Shown here: piece by piece, positions 1-6,489 of the stretch | Position numbering within the stretch: position 1 is the first letter of the stretch | Layout of the letters: each line of letters begins with the position of its first letter | Origin: Xanthobacteraceae bacterium | GTDB lineage: Bacteria > Pseudomonadota > Alphaproteobacteria > Rhizobiales > Xanthobacteraceae | Direction: 5' to 3' | Assembly (NCBI GenBank): GCA_030037105.1 | Contig: JASHRY010000321.1 | Location: forward strand, 1-6,489 | Length of the DNA: 6,489 bases | The notes under the pieces: model-generated | The model's input: only the letters and a program-made list of their open reading frames with translations | Told to the model about the DNA's origin: nothing | Database searches by the model: none | Made by a program: the position numbers and the translations under genes

Positions 1-1
1 G

Positions 2-1105
2 GCGCCTCCGGTCGAAGGGGAAAAATGGATCGCGGCGCTTGGCTCTTACATCGACGAGCATGCCGCGACGTTCTGCGAGCACCCGGCGATCTTCCCCGCC
101 GCGGACAACGAAGCGCTGGCGCGCAAGAGCCGCGCCGCCTATGCGCGCATCGTGCCGCTCCTGCGCGAACGCGGCCGGCGCGGATTCATCCGCCGCATCC
201 ACGGCGATCTGCATCTCGGCAATATCGCCCTCATCGACGGCAAGCCGGTCCTGTTCGACGCCATCGAGTTCAGCGAGATCATCGCTTCCGGCGACGTTCT
301 CTACGATCTCGCCTTCCTGCTGATGGACCTGCTGGAACGCGGACTGGCGCCGGCCGCGAACATCGTGCTCAACCGCTATCTCGCCGAGACGCGGCGCGTC
401 GAGAACCTCGACGCGCTCGCGGCCTTGCCGTTCTTTCTGTCGATGCGCGCGGCGATCCGCGCCAAGGTCACCGCCGCGCGGCTGGCGCAGGCCGCTGCAG
501 CGGAACGGCCGGCGCTCGCGCGCGCCGCCCACGCCTATTTCGCCTTCGCACTCGCGGCGATCGCGCTGGCCGCGCCGAGACTCCTCGCCGTCGGCGGCCT
601 CTCCGGCACCGGAAAGACCAAGCTCGCGCGCTCGCTGGCGCCGCTGATCGCGCCCATGCCCGGCGCCGTCATCGTGCGCTCGGATGTCGAGCGCAAGGCG
701 CTGTTCGGCGTCGGCGAGACCGAAAAATTGCCGGCCGAGGCTTACACCGACGACGTCACCGCCCGCGTGTACGCGGCGCTTGCCGCCAAAGCGCGCCGCA
801 TCCTCGCCGCCGGACATTCGGCGATCATCGATGCGGTCTTCGCGCAGATGCAAGAACGCGCCGCCATCGCCGCGGCGGCGGCATCCGCCAATATCCAGTT
901 GCAGGGATTGTTCCTGACCGCGGGGATCGAGATCCGGCTCGCCCGCCTCGGGACGAGGGCGCGCGACGCTTCCGACGCCGACGCGACGGTAGCGCGGGCG
1001 CAGGAGCGCTACGATCTCGGCCCGCTCGACTGGAGCCTGATCGACGCCTCCGGAACACCCGGTGAGACCCTGGCGCGGGCGCGCGCGGCATTGGGAAGCG
1101 GCTGA
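2..1105 (+). CDS. Bifunctional aminoglycoside phosphotransferase-like / P-loop kinase-like ATPase (5' end missing)
   Basis: The frame is open from base 2 with no start codon before the conserved part, so the gene begins outside the window; 367 C-terminal residues are present. Numbering from base 2, an N-terminal APH-like kinase part shows the catalytic-loop motif HGDLHLGN (67-74, presumed catalytic Asp69), followed by FDAIEF, which sits where the metal-binding Asp of this fold lies. The second half is a separate P-loop domain: Walker A GGLSGTGKT (198-206, Lys205), then a RSD motif (Asp228) and IIDAVF (Asp277), a pattern seen in small-molecule and polynucleotide kinase-like ATPases. This two-domain arrangement is a recognised family (COG2187-like plus COG0645-like) of about 500 residues, so roughly a quarter to a third is missing. 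The substrate is not known for the family and nothing here reveals it; antibiotic resistance should not be assumed. The next gene starts 65 bases downstream behind its own promoter, so an operon is doubtful. Confidence 0.88.
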   Translation, partial: APPVEGEKWIAALGSYIDEHAATFCEHPAIFPAADNEALARKSRAAYARIVPLLRERGRRGFIRRIHGDLHLGNIALIDGKPVLFDAIEFSEIIASGDVLYDLAFLLMDLLERGLAPAANIVLNRYLAETRRVENLDALAALPFFLSMRAAIRAKVTAARLAQAAAAERPALARAAHAYFAFALAAIALAAPRLLAVGGLSGTGKTKLARSLAPLIAPMPGAVIVRSDVERKALFGVGETEKLPAEAYTDDVTARVYAALAAKARRILAAGHSAIIDAVFAQMQERAAIAAAAASANIQLQGLFLTAGIEIRLARLGTRARDASDADATVARAQERYDLGPLDWSLIDASGTPGETLARARAALGSG

Positions 1106-1106
1106 T

Positions 1107-1136
1107 TTGACGAATGCGGTGCGGCGCCAATATAAG
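1107..1136 (+). promoter_or_regulatory. Predicted sigma70-type promoter of the Rieske gene
   Basis: TTGACG (1107-1112) and TATAAG (1131-1136) are separated by 18 bases, a near-consensus housekeeping promoter in otherwise very GC-rich DNA. Transcription would start near 1143, leaving a leader of about 28 bases before the ATG at 1171. It begins just after the stop codon of the upstream gene, in the only intergenic gap on that side. It could drive the Rieske, CLC and monooxygenase genes together. Called from base pattern alone. Confidence 0.55.
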
Positions 1137-1170
1137 CGCGGGGCCTCCCCCTCGTTCAGAAAGGCGCACT

Positions 1171-1827
1171 ATGGCAAGCAGCGAAGCGACCACACCAGCC
1201 GACCTCCACGCGACCGAATCGACCCGCCGCGACTTCCTCTATATCGCGACCGGCGCCGTCGCCGCGATCGGCGGTATCGCGACCTTGGTGCCGCTCATCG
1301 CGCAGATGAATCCCGATGCCTCGACGCTTGCGGGTGGCGGCCCAGTCGATCTCGACGTCAGCAAGATTGAAGAAGGCGCGCAGGTCGTCGTCTATTGGCG
1401 GCAGCGCCCGATTTTCGTCTTCCACCGTTCGCAGCAGACGCTGCGGGCGCTGCAAAGCAGGCAGATGGTGTCGCTGCTCGCCGATCCGAATTCCGAAGAG
1501 CTGCAGCAGCCGCCCTACGCGACCAACTGGCACCGCTCGGTCAAGCCGGAATTCGGCGTCCTGGTCGGCATTTGCACGCATCTCGGTTGTATCCCGCTGT
1601 TTTACCCCCAGCCGAACGCGACCTCGCCCACGTCCAATTGGCCGGGTGGCTATTTCTGTCCCTGCCACGGTTCCAAATACGATCCGGCCGGCCGCGTTTT
1701 CAGCGGCGTGCCGGCACCCTACAATTTGCCGGTGCCGCCCTACCGGTTCGTCAGCGACACGACGATCAGGATCGGCGAAAATCCGAGCGGCTCGACCTGG
1801 AATTTCAGTTCGATTCGTCAGCTCTAG
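1171..1827 (+). CDS. petA: Rieske [2Fe-2S] iron-sulfur protein, cytochrome bc1 type (petA-like)
   Basis: This is the electron-transfer subunit that takes an electron from quinol in the cytochrome bc1 complex; it is anchored in the inner membrane with its cluster in the periplasm. The ATG at 1171 is chosen over one at 1114 because AGAAAGG (1158-1164) lies six bases upstream and the earlier start overlaps the promoter. The 218-residue product has a Tat motif STRRDF (Arg19-Arg20), one hydrophobic segment (about 22-44), and the cluster boxes CTHLGC (135-140) and CPCHGS (163-168). Cys135, His137, Cys163 and His166 would bind the cluster, and Cys140-Cys165 would form the disulfide. Ser168 and Tyr170 are the residues that raise the redox potential in bc1-type proteins, which argues against a dioxygenase ferredoxin. 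A proline-rich loop GVPAPYNLPVPPY follows. Oddities: no cytochrome b or c1 gene follows, and the 22 residues between the two boxes are more than usual for alphaproteobacteria. The symbol reflects family, not proven membership of the main bc1 complex. Confidence 0.93.
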   Translation: MASSEATTPADLHATESTRRDFLYIATGAVAAIGGIATLVPLIAQMNPDASTLAGGGPVDLDVSKIEEGAQVVVYWRQRPIFVFHRSQQTLRALQSRQMVSLLADPNSEELQQPPYATNWHRSVKPEFGVLVGICTHLGCIPLFYPQPNATSPTSNWPGGYFCPCHGSKYDPAGRVFSGVPAPYNLPVPPYRFVSDTTIRIGENPSGSTWNFSSIRQL

Positions 1828-1832
1828 CTAGA

Positions 1833-1847
1833 CGCGCTCCGAGCGCG
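1833..1847 (+). other. Inverted repeat between the Rieske and CLC genes
   Basis: CGCGCTC (1833-1839) and GAGCGCG (1841-1847) are perfect inverted copies around one base, giving an RNA hairpin of at least six G/C-rich pairs with a three-base loop. It sits between the Rieske stop codon and the CLC start, ending ten bases before the ATG. No T-run follows, so a normal intrinsic terminator is unlikely. It could hinder ribosome access, slow decay of the upstream message, or be chance in GC-rich DNA. Confidence 0.3.
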
Positions 1848-1857
1848 CTGACCGAGG

Positions 1858-3633
1858 ATGAAAGGCAAACGCCCCCTCCGTATCGGGCTTTTACGATTGT
1901 CGCTTCTGGCAGTTGTCGTCGGCCTCGTTGCGGGATACGGCGCCGTCGTCTTCCGCGCCCTCATCGGTCTCATCCACAATATCGCCTTTCTCGGCCTGTT
2001 CTCGACCGCCTACCAAGCCAGCCTGTTCACGCCGCCGAGTCCGTGGCGCGCATTTATCATTCTCGTTCCGGTTATCGGCGGTTTGATCGTCACCTTCCTG
2101 GTCACGAACTTCGCGCCGGAGGCGCGCGGCCACGGCGTGCCGGAAGTCATGGACGCAATCTATTACCGGGAAGGGACGATCCGGCCGGTCGTCGCGATCA
2201 TCAAGTCGCTCGCTTCGGCGCTGTCGATCGGCACCGGCGCGGCAGTCGGCCGCGAAGGGCCGATCATCCAGATCGGGGCCGCGATCGGCTCCTCGCTCGG
2301 GCAGATCATTCCGGTGGCGCCCTGGCAACGCATCACGCTCGCAGCCGCCGGCGCCGGTGCCGGCATCGCCGCCACATTCAATACACCGATCGGCGGCGTG
2401 ATGTTCGCGATCGAGCTGATGATGCCGGAACTGAGCGCGCGCACCTTCCTGCCGGTCGCGATCGCAACCGGTACCGCGACCTTCATCGGCCGCATATTTT
2501 TCGGCGTACATCCGGCCTTCGCCATTCCCAACGCGCTGCTGATGTCGCAGCAGCCGGCCTCGCTGGCGGCGCTGCTGCTCTACGCGCTGCTCGGCGCGCT
2601 CATCGGACTCGCGGCCACCGCCTTCATCCGCGGGCTGAGCCTCGCCGAAGACGTGTTCGGGCGCATCGGCAATCCTTACCTGCGCCACGCCGCGGGCATG
2701 CTGATCATCGGCATCCTCATCTACCTGTTGTTGCAAACCGCCGGGCACTATTACGTCGAGGGCGTCGGCTATTCCACCATCCAGGCGATCCTCTCCCACG
2801 GCCTCACCGTTCCGGTGCTGCTGTTCATCCTGTTCGCTGCCAAGCTTTGCGCCACCTCGGTGAGCCTCGGCTCCGGCGCCTCCGGCGGCGTTTTCTCGCC
2901 CTCGCTGTTCATGGGGGCGACCATCGGCGGTGCGTTTGGCGCCTTGGTCAACGCCATCCATCCGGTAGGAGGCCTCGGACTGACCACCTGCGCCATCATC
3001 GGCATGGCCGCCATGGTTGGCGGCGGCACCGGCGCGGCCATGACCGCCGTCACCATGATTTTCGAGATGACGCGCGACTACGACCTGGTGATGCCGAGCA
3101 TCATTGCGGTTGCACTCGCTGTCGGCATCCGTCGCCTGCTCTCGCCAGAGAACATCTATACGATCAAGCTCGTCAACCGCGGCCATCTGGTGCCGAAGGC
3201 GCTGCACGCCAATATGTTCCTGGTCCGCCGCGCCCGCGAGGTCATGGAGCGCGACGTGACCATCCTGCCGGCAGATGCCGATTTCGACGCGTTCCTGCGC
3301 GAGCATGGACGCGAACGCGGCGTCAAGCACGTCGTGGTCACGCGCGCCAATCACGTCGCCGGCGTGATCCGCATCAATACCGGGCTGCGGCGCGATTTCG
3401 AGCAGGCCTATTCCGGCGTCCGCGTCGGCGACATCGCGCAACGCAATTTCACCATCGCGCGCGAGGGCGACATCATGTTCGACGTGGTTCAGCGCATGGT
3501 GCGCCATGACGCGATTATGGCGGTGGTGGTCAAGAACCAAGGGCGTGGACGCCCGTCCGAGATCGTCGGCCTCGTCTCCAAGGAGCACATCGCCGATTCC
3601 GTCGCCGAAAGCATCAAGCCATTCGGCAAGTGA
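1858..3633 (+). CDS. CLC-family chloride channel/antiporter with C-terminal CBS pair
   Basis: This is an inner-membrane anion transport protein of 591 residues: a hydrophobic CLC core (about 10-440) followed by a soluble tail with two CBS domains (about 460-515 and 520-585) that may sense nucleotides. The three CLC filter signatures are present: GHGVP (91-95), GREGP (131-135) with the gating glutamate Glu133, and GVFSP (344-348). Tyr434 in ENIYTIKL matches the pore tyrosine of E. coli ClcA. Glu133 and GREGP argue against the fluoride-exporting CLC-F group, which has Met there. The place of the internal proton glutamate (E. coli Glu203) is Leu187, next to Glu186, and the serine of the first filter motif is His92. 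Whether it is a proton-coupled exchanger or a channel therefore cannot be told from sequence. The start is the first ATG of the frame, but its only Shine-Dalgarno-like GAGG (1854-1857) touches it, so initiation may depend on translation of the Rieske gene 30 bases upstream. Confidence 0.95.
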   Translation: MKGKRPLRIGLLRLSLLAVVVGLVAGYGAVVFRALIGLIHNIAFLGLFSTAYQASLFTPPSPWRAFIILVPVIGGLIVTFLVTNFAPEARGHGVPEVMDAIYYREGTIRPVVAIIKSLASALSIGTGAAVGREGPIIQIGAAIGSSLGQIIPVAPWQRITLAAAGAGAGIAATFNTPIGGVMFAIELMMPELSARTFLPVAIATGTATFIGRIFFGVHPAFAIPNALLMSQQPASLAALLLYALLGALIGLAATAFIRGLSLAEDVFGRIGNPYLRHAAGMLIIGILIYLLLQTAGHYYVEGVGYSTIQAILSHGLTVPVLLFILFAAKLCATSVSLGSGASGGVFSPSLFMGATIGGAFGALVNAIHPVGGLGLTTCAIIGMAAMVGGGTGAAMTAVTMIFEMTRDYDLVMPSIIAVALAVGIRRLLSPENIYTIKLVNRGHLVPKALHANMFLVRRAREVMERDVTILPADADFDAFLREHGRERGVKHVVVTRANHVAGVIRINTGLRRDFEQAYSGVRVGDIAQRNFTIAREGDIMFDVVQRMVRHDAIMAVVVKNQGRGRPSEIVGLVSKEHIADSVAESIKPFGK

Positions 3634-3636
3634 CGG

Positions 3637-4875
3637 ATGGCGCAAATGAATGCCAGGACGGTTCTCATTTCGGGTGTCGGAATCAGCGGACCGACACTGG
3701 CTTTTTGGCTATCCGCCGCGGGATTTGAGTCAACCCTGGTCGAACATGCGCCTGCCTTGCGCACCGGAGGCTATGTCATCGACTTTTGGGGGCTTGGATA
3801 CGACATTGCCGAACGCATGGGCTTGGTGAGCGAACTTGAGCGCATCGGCTATCACATACGTGAAATGCGAGTCGTCGACGAAAACGGCACATGCATCACG
3901 GGCTTTGGCGCCAGTGTCTTTCGTGATCTGACAGGCGGACATTTTGTGACTCTCGGCCGCAGCGACCTCGCCAGAGCGCTGTTCGACAAGATCAAAGGCG
4001 CGACCCAAGTGATCTTCAATGATGAGATCGTCAAACTTCAAGAGCACGCCGATCATGTGCAAGTCCAATTCAAACGCAGCGATGAACGTCGGTTCGATCT
4101 GGTGATCGGTGCGGATGGTTTGCACTCAAACGTCCGCAGGCTTGCATTCGGACCGCAGGAACGCTTCGAGAAGCAGCTCGGCTATCAGGTGGCGGCGTTC
4201 GAGGTCCGCGGCTATCGTCCGCGCGACGAGGAAGTTTACGTGATCTGGAGCCAACCTAGCCGGATGCTCGGTCGTTTCGCATTGCATGACGACCGCACGC
4301 TGTTTTTGTTCGTCTTCGCGGCTGACGCCGGTACGCTGTCGACTACGCATGATTTGTCAACGCAGAAGGCGATGCTGCACGAAACCTTTGGCAATGGCAA
4401 ATGGGAATGCTCGCGCATCCTGGAGGCGTTGGATGGCACGCAGGACCTTTATTTCGACCGTGTAAGCCAGATTGAGATGGAGCATTGGTCGAAAGGCCGG
4501 ATCGCGCTGGTCGGAGATGCGGCGTTCTGCGTCTCGTTAATGGCCGGCCAAGGTTCGGCCTTGGCCATGACGGCGGCCTATGTGTTGGCAGGCGAACTCG
4601 CGAGGGCCGGCGGTCGGCATGAGGAAGCCTTCGGCAGGTATGAGGCATTGCTGCGAAGCTATATCGGCCGGAAACAGCAAGGAGCAGCGCGCTTCGCCGC
4701 CGCTTTCGCACCGAAGACGCGCTGGGGAGTCTTCCTTCGCAACCAAGTAATAAGGACGTTCGGCATTCCCGGTCTGGCAAGATTCGCATTCGGCAGGGAT
4801 ATCACCGATACCCTGCGGCTTCCTGACTATCGCTCGCCGTCGCCGACCCCGGGACGAGGCGCAATTGATGAATGA
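3637..4875 (+). CDS. FAD-dependent monooxygenase (aromatic hydroxylase / TetX-like flavoprotein family)
   Basis: This is a probable cytoplasmic class A flavin monooxygenase that would use NAD(P)H and oxygen to hydroxylate a small, often aromatic, molecule. The 412 residues match the family's usual length. At the N-terminus GVGISG (13-18) forms the FAD-binding loop, with Glu36 at the end of the second strand to hold the ribose. The DG motif GADGLHS lies at 158-164 (Asp160-Gly161) and the GD motif VGDAAF at 292-297 (Gly293-Asp294), followed by MAGQGSALAM, typical of the TetX-like branch. Substrate unknown; resistance to a drug is not implied. It begins three bases after the CLC stop codon, so it is probably co-transcribed. 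The alternative ATG at 3646 has a better-placed GGATGG (3635-3640) and would remove only three residues, leaving the FAD motif whole. GC is about 56% in four sampled 60-base lines against about 69% in the CLC gene, which suggests a later arrival by transfer. Confidence 0.9.
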   Translation: MAQMNARTVLISGVGISGPTLAFWLSAAGFESTLVEHAPALRTGGYVIDFWGLGYDIAERMGLVSELERIGYHIREMRVVDENGTCITGFGASVFRDLTGGHFVTLGRSDLARALFDKIKGATQVIFNDEIVKLQEHADHVQVQFKRSDERRFDLVIGADGLHSNVRRLAFGPQERFEKQLGYQVAAFEVRGYRPRDEEVYVIWSQPSRMLGRFALHDDRTLFLFVFAADAGTLSTTHDLSTQKAMLHETFGNGKWECSRILEALDGTQDLYFDRVSQIEMEHWSKGRIALVGDAAFCVSLMAGQGSALAMTAAYVLAGELARAGGRHEEAFGRYEALLRSYIGRKQQGAARFAAAFAPKTRWGVFLRNQVIRTFGIPGLARFAFGRDITDTLRLPDYRSPSPTPGRGAIDE

Positions 4876-4887
4876 CCCACCCCGGTT

Positions 4888-5037
4888 TCAGGCACTGCGT
4901 TTCAGGCTGACGCGGGCCCGCTGCTCGCCGGTAAGCCGGCCGTCCTCGATGTGGATGAAGCGGTCGGCGACGCCGAAGAGGCGCGCGGCGTGGGTGACGA
5001 CCGGGACGGCGCGATTCCGTTGCTTGCCGATGCGCCG
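4888..5037 (-). pseudogene. Relic of an ABC transporter ATPase gene (C-terminal end only)
   Basis: On the minus strand 49 codons between an in-frame TAA (5038-5040) and a TGA (4888-4890) read as the end of an ABC ATPase. The segment holds NRAVPVVTHAARLF, with the switch (H-loop) histidine in VVTH, then VADRFIHIEDGRLTGEQ, the conserved strand and 'hIEDGRh' turn that follow the H-loop in exporter-type ATPases such as the DevA/LolD-like groups. Walker A, the signature motif and Walker B are all absent, and no frame between 5041 and 5073 continues the protein, so about four fifths of the gene is lost. The broken edge lies within 36 bases of the cyclase stop codon, so the loss and the placing of the cyclase gene may be one event. 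No start codon or ribosome site suggests that the fragment is translated alone. The assignment rests on about 35 residues read by eye. Confidence 0.6.
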
Positions 5038-5073
5038 TTACGGTCAGCGCGCCCGCCACGGGCAGGATGGCGG

Positions 5074-6489
5074 TCATGCCGCCGGCTCGCCCATCGGCGG
5101 ATCGGCCGTCGCCGGCGACAGCGGCAGTCCGGCCTTGACGAGAGCACCGTAGTGATGGTCGCGGTCTTGCGCCCGCTTGTAATGCTGGGTCTGCAAATAG
5201 GTCTCGATGTTGAAGCCCGGCTCGCGCCGCAGAACTTCCGCCGCATGCTGCCGCGCCGGCGCATCGTCGTCGTTTGCGGCGTGGCAGGCCGCCATCAGCG
5301 CGTGATGGAGATGATCGGGCGCCGTGAGATGCGCCAGCGCGGCGATCGCCTCGGGATAACGGCGCGCCACGAAATAGGCCCGGCCGAGGTGATTCCAGAA
5401 CCGCTCGGGATGGTATGGATTGAGGCGCATCGCCTTCTGGATCCAGGCGATGCCTTCGTCCGGCTGCCCGATCCAGGTCAATAGCTCGCCTTGCTGCACG
5501 ACGATCAGGTCGTCGTTGGGGTTGAGGCTGAGCGCCCGCTCTTGATGGAATGCGGCCTTATCGAAGTCGCGGCCGACGATGTTCACGGCGGCGAACACGC
5601 GATGAACGTCGCTGTCGTTGGCGTCGAGCTGCAGCGCCGTCTGTAGCTCGCTGATGACCTCGTTGAAAGTGGCAACGCGATCTTCGCAATAGCCGTTGAC
5701 ATAGGCTTGGCCCAGCGTGCAGGCCTTCCAGGCGTGCGCGTGTGCATAGTTGGGGTCGAGCGCGACGGCGCGGTCGAGCAGGCGCAGCGCCGCTTCGTTG
5801 TCGGCGCGCGTCGAGCGATGATGCAGGAGCTTGCCGGCCAGCACGCATTCGTAGGCCGCCATCGTCTCGGTCGGCTTGCGGGCGACTCGCTCGCGGGTTG
5901 CGGCTTCCAGCCGGCCGGGGAGCGTGGCCACGATGGCCGTGGTCACCTCGTCCTGGATGGCGAAAATATCTTCGAGCTGCCGGTCGTAACGCTCGGCCCA
6001 GATGTGGCGGTCGGCCTCGGCGTCGATCAACTGCACCGTCACGCGCACGCGGTTGCCCGCCTTGCGCACGCTGCCCTCGACCACGTACTGGATGCGCAAT
6101 TCGCGCGCCACCTGGCGCACGTCGATAGCCTTGCCCTTGTATTTGAACGCGGTATTGCGCGAGATCACCAGCAAATGCCGGAAGCGCGACAATTCGGTGA
6201 GGATATCTTCGGTCAATCCGTCGGCGAAGAATTCCTGCTCGGCGTCGCCGCTCATATTGGCGAACGGCAGCACGACGATCGACGGACCTTCCGCAATCGC
6301 GGCTTGCGTCCCGATCGTCCGGCTTTCGTCCCGTCCCGGCGATACCCGGTAGACGCGCACCGGCTGGGCGATGTTCTTGACCTGTTGCTCGCCGAGATCG
6401 TCAAAAGCGTGCGGCACTTTCTGCCGCACCTGCAGGTAGGCGGCCTCCGATATGCAGATACCGCCGGGCTCGGCCAAGCCCTCCAGCCG
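5074..6489 (-). CDS. Class III adenylate/guanylate cyclase with TolB-like and TPR regions (5' end missing)
   Basis: The frame is open to the window edge; 471 C-terminal residues are present and the start lies outside. The first residues, RLEGLAEPGGICIS, are the end of a class III nucleotide cyclase catalytic domain. The opening Arg would be the transition-state arginine of the usual N-x-x-x-R motif, whose other residues are off the edge. After a linker comes a TolB-like N-terminal domain (about 68-190: IVVLPFANMSGD, FADGLTEDI, YVVEGSVRK, HIWAERYDR), then several TPR-like helical repeats (about 210-430, for example RAVALDPNYAHAHAW, RALSLNPNDD, KAMRLNPYHPERFW). Such proteins make cyclic AMP or GMP under control of the attached repeats and are numerous in rhizobia. 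With no complete catalytic domain in view, cyclase activity and the exact nucleotide cannot be judged. A TTG inside the cyclase part (6475-6477) is a leucine codon, not the start. The gene runs towards the monooxygenase gene; no terminator hairpin is seen after its stop. Confidence 0.9.
   Translation of the reverse strand, partial: RLEGLAEPGGICISEAAYLQVRQKVPHAFDDLGEQQVKNIAQPVRVYRVSPGRDESRTIGTQAAIAEGPSIVVLPFANMSGDAEQEFFADGLTEDILTELSRFRHLLVISRNTAFKYKGKAIDVRQVARELRIQYVVEGSVRKAGNRVRVTVQLIDAEADRHIWAERYDRQLEDIFAIQDEVTTAIVATLPGRLEAATRERVARKPTETMAAYECVLAGKLLHHRSTRADNEAALRLLDRAVALDPNYAHAHAWKACTLGQAYVNGYCEDRVATFNEVISELQTALQLDANDSDVHRVFAAVNIVGRDFDKAAFHQERALSLNPNDDLIVVQQGELLTWIGQPDEGIAWIQKAMRLNPYHPERFWNHLGRAYFVARRYPEAIAALAHLTAPDHLHHALMAACHAANDDDAPARQHAAEVLRREPGFNIETYLQTQHYKRAQDRDHHYGALVKAGLPLSPATADPPMGEPAA

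Noticed and set aside
1395..3509. A 704-codon open frame on the + strand across the Rieske and CLC genes.
   Set aside because: It is out of frame with two genes that have full conserved motifs, is rich in Arg, Pro and His, and shows no domain pattern; it is the usual third-position shadow in GC-rich DNA.
1858..3633. Reading the CLC gene as a fluoride exporter.
   Set aside because: The filter motif is GREGP with Glu133; the fluoride group carries Met at that position and normally lacks the CBS tail.
1891..3645. A 584-codon open frame on the - strand opposite the CLC gene.
   Set aside because: It is antisense to a clear CLC protein and its product is low-complexity (Asp, Arg, Gly, His, Ala) with no hydrophobic core or motif.
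4876..4887. Search for a shared terminator between the converging blocks.
   Set aside because: The gap is only 12 bases and shows no stem-loop or T-run.
4912..4921. Palindrome GCGGGCCCGC as a possible terminator or operator.
   Set aside because: It has no loop and no T-run, lies inside the ABC relic, and such short GC palindromes are expected by chance here.
4802..5077. A - strand frame starting with ATG overlapping the cyclase stop codon as ATGA, which looked like a translationally coupled small gene.
   Set aside because: The product is Arg/Pro-rich and lies out of frame with the ABC ATPase relic, which explains the same bases better; it also runs antisense into the end of the monooxygenase gene.

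Overview
The window looks like a piece of an alphaproteobacterial chromosome, most likely of the Hyphomicrobiales (Bradyrhizobium-like). Base composition is high: hand counts of three 60-base lines in the chloride-channel gene give about 69% GC. Three further hints are a Rieske N-terminus of the rhizobial type (TRRDFLY...ATGA...MNPDAS), a cyclase/TolB-like/TPR fusion of a kind that is multiplied in rhizobia, and the densely packed layout. The taxonomic reading is inference; there is no rRNA or other marker.

Layout. (1) Bases 2-1105, + strand: the 3' part of a gene for a bifunctional protein, an aminoglycoside-phosphotransferase-like domain fused to a P-loop kinase-like ATPase. (2) Bases 1107-1136: a good sigma70-type promoter. 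(3) Bases 1171-1827, + strand: a complete Rieske iron-sulfur protein of the cytochrome bc1 type, not followed by cytochrome b or c1 genes. (4) Bases 1858-3633, + strand: a CLC chloride channel/antiporter with two C-terminal CBS domains. (5) Bases 3637-4875, + strand: a FAD-dependent monooxygenase with clearly lower GC (about 56% in sampled lines). (6) Bases 4888-5037, - strand: a degraded 3' end of an ABC transporter ATPase gene. (7) Bases 5074-6489, - strand: the 3' part of a class III adenylate/guanylate cyclase gene with TolB-like and TPR regions.

How the parts fit. The + strand genes 3 to 5 are tightly spaced (30 and 3 bases) and could be read from the promoter before the Rieske gene. No shared pathway is obvious: a membrane-anchored electron carrier, an anion transporter and a soluble flavin hydroxylase. 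The two blocks converge around 4876-4887. The truncated ABC ATPase beside the cyclase stop codon marks an old recombination or deletion point, and the low-GC monooxygenase on the other side suggests that the right half of the window has been rearranged.

I did not find a clearly new multi-gene system. The points most worth a second look are the lone Rieske protein with a mosaic cluster domain, the CLC protein lacking the internal proton glutamate, and the ABC ATPase relic.
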